This document shows positions 44,413-50,771 of a DNA stretch of 64,000 bases, piece after piece. How positions within the stretch are numbered: the first letter of the stretch is position 1; every line of letters starts with the position of its first letter. Made by a program: the position numbers and the translations under genes. The DNA comes from Bacteroidales bacterium. GTDB taxonomy: Bacteria > Bacteroidota > Bacteroidia > Bacteroidales > CG2-30-32-10. Under the pieces are notes generated by a model. It made no database searches. It was not told the DNA's origin and was given only the letters and a program-made list of their open reading frames with translations. The stretch covers positions 1-64,000 of the forward strand of contig DAOQAK010000012.1 of NCBI GenBank assembly GCA_035353855.1. The letters run 5' to 3'.

Positions 44413-45726
44413 ATGGCAGATATTAATATAGCTTTAAATAAACCAGCAACAGCAAGTAACTCTGTTGCTCCTTATACACCTGATAAGGCTGTTGACGGAA
44501 AAGCATCTTCATCAACGCCTTTTAGCAGGTGGTTATGTAACTCTGTTCCGGGTTGGATTTGTATAAACCTGGGAGTTCCTGTATTTACTAAACGATGGGT
44601 GGTTAAACATTTACCTTTAATAGGATGGACTGCACCTAATTTCGCAAACTCCGATTATAAACTTCAAGGAAGTAATGATAATGTAAATTGGACAGATATT
44701 GACAGTATTGTTGGAAATACTGCCAGTACTACTGATCGTACATTTAACCCTATGTCATTTCAGTATTACAGGGTTTATTTCACAAAAGGATTAAACACAA
44801 ATACAAAGATGGCATCAATAGTTGAATTTGAATTATACCAGTATTTCAGTAGTTTTCTTTCTGCATTAACAGTTAGTTCAGGTACATTATCACCAACATT
44901 CAATAAAACTACTCTTAGTTATACTGATACAGTTCCATATAGTGTTAATAGTATAACTGTAACACCTACAGCCGAAAATGCACAGGCAATAATTAAGGTT
45001 AATAATGTTTTGGTGCCAAGTGGTAGCGCTTCGCAAGCAATTCCATTAAATATTGGAGCAAATACAATTTCAATTTCAGTATCTGCTTATGATGGTACTA
45101 TTACAACATATACAATTACTGTTAATAGAGCTGATAGTGCTTATCTGTCATCGTTGACAGCACAGTCAGGGAATCCTATAACATTGATTCCTGCATTTTC
45201 AAAAACAGAATTTAATTATACGGCTAGTGTTGGTTATGATGTTACAGGAATGACAGTAACACCAACATCTGAAAATCCAAATGCTACAATTAAAGTAAAT
45301 AATTCTGTTGTGGTAAGCGGTCAGGCATCGCAGAATATTCCTTTGAGTGTAGGCAGTAATACTATTACCATTCTTGTAACAACTCCGGGAGGATTACAGC
45401 AAACCTATACTATTAATGTAACAAAAGCTGATAGCGCATACCTGAATACCTTGGTAATTAAATCAGGAGTAGCTACGTATACGCTAAATCCTGGTTTTGC
45501 TCCGCAAACATTTAACTATACTTCAAGTGCAGGAAGTAAAAATAATGCGACTGTTACTCCTACTGCTCAATCGGCTACTGCTGTTGTAAAAGTAAATGGT
45601 ACACAAATAACAACAAGCCAGCCTTCAGTTACTGTTCCGATAAATAACGGAACAAATACAATTACAATAGAAGTTACAAATGGTGGTTTTACAAATTCAT
45701 ACATTGTAACAATTACTAAACCCTAA
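44413..45726 (+). CDS. Discoidin-domain protein with three cadherin-like beta-sandwich repeats
   Basis: 437 residues without a visible signal peptide. Residues 1-140 look like an F5/8 type C (discoidin) carbohydrate-binding domain (NIALNKPATASNSVAPYTP; SDYKLQGSNDNVNWTDI; FQYYRVYFTKG). Three ~95-residue repeats of the cadherin-like beta-sandwich type follow, each with a variant of FNYTASVGYD...TVTPTSENPNATIKVNN and a run like NTITI.VT. It could bind glycans outside the cell, although how it is exported is unclear. A terminator follows at 45741-45782. Confidence 0.82.
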   Translation: MADINIALNKPATASNSVAPYTPDKAVDGKASSSTPFSRWLCNSVPGWICINLGVPVFTKRWVVKHLPLIGWTAPNFANSDYKLQGSNDNVNWTDIDSIVGNTASTTDRTFNPMSFQYYRVYFTKGLNTNTKMASIVEFELYQYFSSFLSALTVSSGTLSPTFNKTTLSYTDTVPYSVNSITVTPTAENAQAIIKVNNVLVPSGSASQAIPLNIGANTISISVSAYDGTITTYTITVNRADSAYLSSLTAQSGNPITLIPAFSKTEFNYTASVGYDVTGMTVTPTSENPNATIKVNNSVVVSGQASQNIPLSVGSNTITILVTTPGGLQQTYTINVTKADSAYLNTLVIKSGVATYTLNPGFAPQTFNYTSSAGSKNNATVTPTAQSATAVVKVNGTQITTSQPSVTVPINNGTNTITIEVTNGGFTNSYIVTITKP

Positions 45727-45740
45727 CAAGTTTTGTATTA

Positions 45741-45782
45741 ATAAAGTCAGTCGTGTTTTATATATGGCTGGCTTTATTTTTA
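45741..45782 (+). terminator. Terminator after the discoidin gene
   Basis: AAAGTCAGTC and GGCTGGCTTT form a 10-bp stem with two GU pairs, followed by a T-rich run. Confidence 0.7.
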
Positions 45783-45807
45783 TAAATAAAAATATAAAGT
45801 AAATCAT

Positions 45808-46878
45808 ATGAAAAAAATATTTTTAGAAAATAGCAATAGAGATAAAAAAATAAAACATAAAATAATTTATTTGTTATTCTTTTTTGTTTTTGTTTTTATT
45901 GGTGTAAGAGCGCAAACTACAATATATGCAACTATGGATGCATATAGAGATAATTCTATTGATGCAGGCTTTTCTATTTATAATGATGTAATGACATTAT
46001 ATCTGGATAATGAGTTTTCAGGTTCAACAATTGTAAATTATATAGGTGATGTTACTAATTATGGAATATCAGAATGTAAAGCTGCATTAAAATTTTCATT
46101 GCCTGGAAGTTCATTGGTAGTATCGAGTGCAAAACTTAAACTTAAAATTATTGATGTAACCAGCAGCCCTACTATTACTATTAAATCAACTGATGATAAT
46201 GATTGGGAGCAAAGTGCCGTAGAAATGAATTCAACATTTCCCGATTTAGTAAATTCATCTACACTTGTATCAGGAGCAGCAATTGTTGCAGGTGATGAAG
46301 GAACATGGAAAGAATTTGATATTACAGATTTTGTAGAATCAGAAATTAGTACTTCTGATCATATAATTTCACTTGTAATTTCAGGTACCTCGTCATTAAA
46401 TAACTATTTCAATTTTGTTGCAGATGATGATGCCTCAGGAGATAAAGCTGAATTAGTACTTACGTTTTACCCTGCTACTTCTACGTTTCAGACAAACGGC
46501 AACTGGTCAACATCGGGTAACTGGAACAATGGGCTTCCCGGTGAGGAAACAGATGTTATAATAAATGCTAATTGCACATTAGATCAAAATGCAGAAGTTG
46601 ATGATATAATTATAAATGCAGGAAAACAACTGACTATTAATTCTGGTAAAACATTAAATGCAGGGGGTAATTTTACTATTAAAAGCAATTCAAGCAGTGA
46701 AGGTTCATTTATTGATAATGGTACTTTGAGCGTAAGCGGTACTATAAGCGTTGAACGTTATGTAAGCTCAAACAGCAGCAGTCACTGGGAATATATTTCT
46801 TCGCCTATACCTTCTGCATCATCTGATTTATTTACATCATCATCACCGACTATTCGAAACCTTTATTATTCAAATTAA
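45808..46878 (+). CDS. DNRLRE-type secreted protein, 5' part of a gene split by an in-frame TAA
   Basis: 356 residues to the TAA at 46876. The N-terminus shows a signal peptide (IIYLLFFFVFVFIGVRA, then Q). A DNRLRE-like beta domain follows (TIYATMDAYRDNSIDAG; DDNDWEQSAVEMN). Next comes a beta-helix-like segment with GNWSTSGNWNNGLPGEE. The same frame continues without another stop to 48024, with STNSWSNY following directly, so the TAA looks like a single nonsense change (GAA to TAA would restore it). The truncated product would lack the T9SS sorting domain and so would not reach the surface. Sequencing error cannot be excluded. Confidence 0.75.
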   Translation: MKKIFLENSNRDKKIKHKIIYLLFFFVFVFIGVRAQTTIYATMDAYRDNSIDAGFSIYNDVMTLYLDNEFSGSTIVNYIGDVTNYGISECKAALKFSLPGSSLVVSSAKLKLKIIDVTSSPTITIKSTDDNDWEQSAVEMNSTFPDLVNSSTLVSGAAIVAGDEGTWKEFDITDFVESEISTSDHIISLVISGTSSLNNYFNFVADDDASGDKAELVLTFYPATSTFQTNGNWSTSGNWNNGLPGEETDVIINANCTLDQNAEVDDIIINAGKQLTINSGKTLNAGGNFTIKSNSSSEGSFIDNGTLSVSGTISVERYVSSNSSSHWEYISSPIPSASSDLFTSSSPTIRNLYYSN

Positions 46879-48024
46879 TCAACAAATTCATGGAGTAATT
46901 ATTCAACAACATCGACAGGTAATTTAGAAGTCATGCGAGGCTATGCAAGAAAATATGTTAATGGAGAAACAGGCAGCGACGATGTGATAACTTTTACCGG
47001 AACATCATTAAACACTGGCAGTTTATCCATATCAAATCTTACAGGAACAACTATATCTTCTGTTTTCAACGGATGGAATCTTGTGGGGAATCCCTATCCC
47101 AGCGCAATTGACTGGGACGCATCGTCGGGCTGGAGCAAAAGTGATTTTTATAATTCGTATTATGTCCGTACAAATGGTACTTATAGTTCTTACGCATACG
47201 ATTTAGGAACTCATGATGCAACAAGATATATTCCGCCAATGCAGGCGTTTTGGGTAAGAGCCTTGTCGGAAGGCACATTCACGCTTACATGCAATAACGA
47301 TGTAAGAGTTCACAGCAACCAAAATATTTACAAACCTGCAAGTACAGACAACACTCTTCATCTTTCAATTACAAATAACACCAATGGATTTGATGATGAT
47401 ACATACATCCGTTTCAAACCAGAAGCTACAGAAAATTTCGACAGTCAATACGATGCTTATAAAATGTTTGCCGATGATATTAATTATCCGCAGATATATA
47501 CTCATGCAGATAATGATGATTATTCAATAAATAATCTAAGCAACATAAACGGTGAGCGCAATATTCCAATTGGCTTTAAAATATCTGTCAGTGGTCAGTT
47601 TACCATTACTGCTGATTTAGTTTCTTCATTCACTGATAACGGAAACACAGTTTTTCTTGAAGATACACAAGAAAATATTCTTCAGGATTTATCAGTCAAA
47701 AATTCATACACATTTAATTCTGATGCCACATCGGGTTTATCGCGCTTCATCATACATTTTAACCCGTCAATTACTAACATTACAGAAAATACAGATGAAA
47801 AGGTTTGTATTTATTCGTACCAAAATGAAATTCATGTAAAAGCAACAGAAATGCTTGATGGAGAGATAAGCATTTATAATATGTTGGGACAAATAGTTTC
47901 AATAAAAAAATTATCAGGAAATAATTCTGCTGTTATTTCACTCAATAAGGAATGCGCTGTGTATACGGTGAAATATACCTCTGACAAAAAAAGTATTACA
48001 AGACGAATTATTATTAACCGTTAA
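46879..48024 (+). pseudogene. 3' part of the split secreted protein, with T9SS sorting domain
   Basis: Continues the frame of the upstream part from directly after the TAA; an ATG at 46933 opens a 363-residue frame but has no sign of its own start. It holds the VFNGWNLVGNPYPSAIDWD motif typical of T9SS cargo, then PPMQAFWVRALSEGTFTL, and ends in a sorting domain (EISIYNMLGQIVSIKKL and AVYTVKYTSDKKSITRRII). It is 16 bases before the small precursor-like peptide gene. Confidence 0.7.
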
Positions 48025-48040
48025 TCAGGAGGAATTATAA

Positions 48041-48226
48041 ATGAAAAATAAAAATATTGCTGAAAAAAAAATAAAGAAAAATTATTTCAAACCTGATTTT
48101 ATTACAATAAAATTAGATAAGGATGTTTCTATTTTTATGTCATCAGCAAACCCTTTTTGTGATCCTGAAGAAGCATCTATTCATGAAAATTCTGAAATCA
48201 ATCCATACAAATTATTTAAAAGTTAA
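48041..48226 (+). CDS. Small precursor-like peptide (61 aa)
   Basis: A 61-residue product with a purine-rich ribosome site (caggagga) 14 bases upstream. The N-terminal half is basic (NIAEKKIKKNYFKPDFI), then ITIKLDKDVSIFMSSANPF leads to a short acidic, Cys-containing tail (CDPEEASIHENSEINPYK). In other Bacteroidales I recall similar small frames of the form KPxIxxIxLDxxxSLxMxS...DPE behind T9SS-cargo genes. The design looks like a leader plus core peptide, but no modification enzyme is certain. It may belong with the upstream split gene. Confidence 0.6.
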   Translation: MKNKNIAEKKIKKNYFKPDFITIKLDKDVSIFMSSANPFCDPEEASIHENSEINPYKLFKS

Positions 48227-48395
48227 GTTGCATAAAAAGTACTACGACTTTCTTTACAATAAAATTAACGTACTTATAATATTTTGATCAATATAAAAAA
48301 TGAAGATTGATAGTTTGTATAAGAAGTTGAAGAATTATTTAGAAATATTTCGAGTAATAAAAATAGAGTTCCTATACAATAAATAAAAATGTATA

Positions 48396-48469
48396 AAAAG
48401 TGGAGCAGATCCCACTCCGCAGTGGCGGAAAAAACGGGCCGAAACCGAAAAGCCTTATGAGTAGGGAAT
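48396..48469 (+). promoter_or_regulatory. Structured leader RNA, copy A
   Basis: Upstream of the cystatin-like gene. Two small hairpins are clear: AGTGG/CCACT around an 8-base loop, and TCCGC/GCGGA around AGTG. A third region, GGGCCGAAACCGAAAAGCC, may pair GGC with GCC. The whole is repeated as copy B (48883-48957) upstream of the next gene, with conserved stems and changed loops. It does not match a riboswitch class known to me. Confidence 0.65.
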
Positions 48470-48486
48470 AAAAAAATAATAAAATT

Positions 48487-48774
48487 ATGTCAACAGAAAA
48501 AGAACAAGTTTTAGTAGGTGCATGGTCAATTTACACAAGTAAAATTGATGAACAGGCACAGCAAGCATTCAAAGAAGCTACACATGGGCTGGTTGGGGTT
48601 TCTTATAGCCCTGTAGCAGTATCTCAACAGGTTGTTGCAGGAATGAACTACAGATTTTTTTGTAACACAAAGCTAATTACTCCAATTTATTTAAATGGAG
48701 CCGCAATTGTATCTGTTTATAAACCTTTAAAGGGTGAAGCTCATATCACATCAATTACACCAATCCATTTATAA
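48487..48774 (+). CDS. Cystatin-like small protein
   Basis: 95 residues, no signal peptide. It shows the features of cystatin-type cysteine-protease inhibitors: an N-terminal Gly region (VLVGAWSIYTSKID), a helix (AQQAFKEATHGLVG), then the hallmark QVVAGMNYRFFCN, which contains the QxVxG loop. The C-terminal part has strands and EAHITSITPI. It is preceded by leader RNA copy A and followed by a strong hairpin. It might inhibit a papain-like protease, such as the one coded 6-8 kb upstream, but it would have to reach it. Confidence 0.75.
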   Translation: MSTEKEQVLVGAWSIYTSKIDEQAQQAFKEATHGLVGVSYSPVAVSQQVVAGMNYRFFCNTKLITPIYLNGAAIVSVYKPLKGEAHITSITPIHL

Positions 48775-48778
48775 ATAT

Positions 48779-48830
48779 GTAAAGTATACGTTCGGTAGAA
48801 TTAAATATACTAGCGAACGTATACTTTTAA
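48779..48830 (+). terminator. Terminator after the cystatin-like gene
   Basis: AAAGTATACGTTCG and CGAACGTATACTTT form a perfect 14-bp stem with a 19-base loop, followed by TTTTAAA. It separates the two leader-controlled genes. Confidence 0.75.
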
Positions 48831-48882
48831 ACTTATGTTGCTTAAATAAAATAAAATTTATAAAAAAGTAAATAAAATAATT

Positions 48883-48957
48883 AAAAAGTGGAGCTGAAAC
48901 CACTCCGCTGTAGCGGAAACAAACGGGGCAAAACCATAAAGCCTTATAAATGGAAAA
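48883..48957 (+). promoter_or_regulatory. Structured leader RNA, copy B
   Basis: Homologous to copy A: AGTGG AGCTGAAA CCACT, then TCCGC TGTA GCGGA, then ACGGGGCAAAACCATAAAGCC and TTAT. Stem arms are identical in both copies; the loops differ. It lies just before the 48976 gene, about 20 bases from its start codon. Confidence 0.65.
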
Positions 48958-48975
48958 GTAAATAAATATAAAACT

Positions 48976-49785
48976 ATGGACTTAAAAGAAAAAACAAAAA
49001 AAACTGATAGCAGCAAATTAGCAACTTCTGGACAAATCAGGACCATACAGGAAATGTGGAATGCAGCTGTTGATTATTTCTATACAGGGAAAAGTGATAT
49101 TGAAGCTATGAAGGCTATTTATAACAGGATGATTACCTCTCCGTATCTTGGCGTGCAGGATATTTCAGATGTATGTAGTGGTGTATATGCCGATTCATAT
49201 TGGCAAGACATCTGTCTGAATTCCTCTATACTATCCAGCCATTTACAAACAGCGCTGGGACTTTCATCAGATGTAGCCAATGTATATGCTAATAATTCAA
49301 TTCGTCAATGGCGGGGAATATACAGCCGCAAAAATGCTTCAGATACCGGGACAATACCAACAATTGGTGATTATTATTCGAGCATTGATATTGTTTGTAC
49401 AGGAAAACAGCCAAAAGAACCGGATGAACTTATTAGTAACTGGAATGTGCCTATTTGGGTAAATCCGGTGATAGGGAAAAACTATCTTTACATAAGGTGT
49501 TCAAATGTTCAGTTTTTAAATAAAATAGTAAACCCGAGAGTTCAGGTGTTTTACACATATGGTGGATTTAATCAACCACCCAGCACTTGGACACAAATTA
49601 AAACGTATGACGGAGGCAGTGATGAAGGAGAAGTTTATATCAGTAATGATAAAACAGGTCCTATGCCTTTAAATACAAAAGGGGTTTCAGAAGCTTTTAG
49701 TTTTGAACCATTAAAAACAGATCACGGTTGTATATTATCAGGAATAACAACAGAATTCTTAACAAAAATAACCCAAAGAATATAA
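48976..49785 (+). CDS. Unknown protein, 5' part of a gene with a frameshift
   Basis: 269 residues of a gene whose frame is lost near 49764-49768. The N-terminal ~110 residues are helical (IRTIQEMWNAAVDYFYTGK) with no signal peptide. The rest is beta-rich: LISNWNVPIWVNPVIGK, NPRVQVFYTYGGFNQPPS. No family is recognised. It sits behind leader RNA copy B. The frame runs into a short nonsense tail after TTEFLTK, whereas the -1 frame continues smoothly as NNPKNITAGNWN. Adding one base in the A-run would restore a gene of about 440 residues. Confidence 0.7.
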   Translation: MDLKEKTKKTDSSKLATSGQIRTIQEMWNAAVDYFYTGKSDIEAMKAIYNRMITSPYLGVQDISDVCSGVYADSYWQDICLNSSILSSHLQTALGLSSDVANVYANNSIRQWRGIYSRKNASDTGTIPTIGDYYSSIDIVCTGKQPKEPDELISNWNVPIWVNPVIGKNYLYIRCSNVQFLNKIVNPRVQVFYTYGGFNQPPSTWTQIKTYDGGSDEGEVYISNDKTGPMPLNTKGVSEAFSFEPLKTDHGCILSGITTEFLTKITQRI

Positions 49786-50294
49786 CTGCCGGAAATTGGA
49801 ATTATGCAACATATGTTACCCGTAATGGTAGCGCTGCATGGCATAATTTTGATGCACAAAAAAGTGTTACTTCTAATTTGGTTTTTTATAACCAGGATGG
49901 CGCTCCTGAAGTATTTTCTTTTATCGTAAATTGTCGTAACGTTCCGACTGGCTCAAAAATAGGGATTAAGAGTACTGACCCGAAATGTTCTTTCGACAGT
50001 GGTCTTATTGAAATTAACAACCCTTTCCAACAAATATCACATCAGGTAACTGTTCCGCCAAATTATAAAGGTGATTTAATTATAACAATGACAGATAAAC
50101 ATGGGAATATGCTTCCTGCAAATTCAGTAGTTGAAATAAGCATGAAATGGATTTTGAATAAAGGTCATAAGACATATGCTAAAGCTTTGAAACATATGGA
50201 TGCTGTTGAAAATGCAATTAATTCAGAAGAACTGGCTTTACATTTAGGTAGTTTCACCCTTGTAGGTGGAGGTAAAGAGATTTCCGAAAATTAA
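49728..50294 (+). pseudogene. 3' part of the frameshifted unknown gene
   Basis: The -1 frame, open from 49728 but meaningful from about 49767. It encodes a beta-rich C-terminal half: NITAGNWNYATYVTRNG, VTSNLVFYNQDGAPEVFSF and DLIITMTDKHGNMLPANS, and ends after HLGSFTLVGGGKEIS. No independent start is visible. A long hairpin follows at 50302-50345. Confidence 0.65.
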
Positions 50295-50301
50295 TTTTCA
50301 C

Positions 50302-50345
50302 TTATTCTTTGTTGATTTGTATAATAGCAAATCAACAAAGAATAA
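50302..50345. terminator. Long hairpin after the frameshifted gene
   Basis: An 18-bp perfect stem (TTATTCTTTGTTGATTTG and its complement) around TATAATAG. AT-rich and without a strong T run; it is the likely end of the transcript. Confidence 0.65.
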
Positions 50346-50584
50346 TAAAATAGATTTAGAATGTCATTAAATTTATATCAATTGTTAATTTAAAAAACCT
50401 AAAGGATATTTTAAATTTTACAATGGTTATGCCTATAAAATATATGCAATCGTTATTATTTCTACGTGTATAAAAATAAAATATGGGAAAAGTTAAGCGT
50501 CTTGATTTTTTACTAACTTTTTTACGCACTCCAAAACAGCACTCCAACGTGTTTTGTAGGGTATTACCGTATATATAAAATACG

Positions 50585-50630
50585 AACGCCGAAACTTCTT
50601 TAGCCTTATATTGGCTTGCGTTTCGGCGTT
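50585..50630 (-). terminator. Terminator of tRNA-Ala
   Basis: AACGCCGAAAC and GTTTCGGCGTT form an 11-bp stem with a smaller inner hairpin (AGCC/GGCT), beginning two bases after the tRNA's 3' end on the minus strand. TATTTTAT follows. Confidence 0.75.
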
Positions 50631-50632
50631 TG

Positions 50633-50706
50633 TGGAGCGTACGAGGGTCGAACTCGTGACCTCCAGACTGCCAGTCTGGCACTCTAGCCAACTGAGCTAA
50701 CGCCCC
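50633..50706 (-). tRNA. tRNA-Ala (anticodon GGC)
   Basis: On the minus strand the acceptor GGGGCGT pairs with ACGCTCC (one GU). The anticodon stem is CCAGA/TCTGG around CTGGCAG, giving GGC. The T-arm is CGAGTTCGACCCTCG. CCA is not encoded in full. A frame that overlaps it is not a gene. Confidence 0.95.
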
Positions 50707-50718
50707 ATTTATAGTTTG

Positions 50719-50726
50719 CAAAAATA
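50719..50726 (-). promoter_or_regulatory. -7 element of the tRNA-Ala gene
   Basis: On the minus strand TATTTTTG, followed by C, 13 bases before the tRNA. Confidence 0.55.
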
Positions 50727-50771
50727 TAAAATAAATTCAAATGGTTCATTTGTATTTTTAATACTGCTGAA

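Noticed and set aside
48396..48957. Leader RNAs as a known c-di-GMP-I riboswitch
   Set aside because: GGGGCAAAACC and AAAGCC look similar, but the three-way junction and tetraloop-receptor parts of that class are missing.
50300..50632. An integrase remnant or attachment site beside tRNA-Ala
   Set aside because: Only the tRNA terminator and a hairpin were found; no direct repeat of the tRNA 3' end and no recombinase motif.
50356..50721. A 121-codon minus-strand open frame over the tRNA-Ala region
   Set aside because: Its first part is the translated tRNA (ALAQLARVPDWQSGG) and the rest is low-complexity AT-rich DNA with no family signal.
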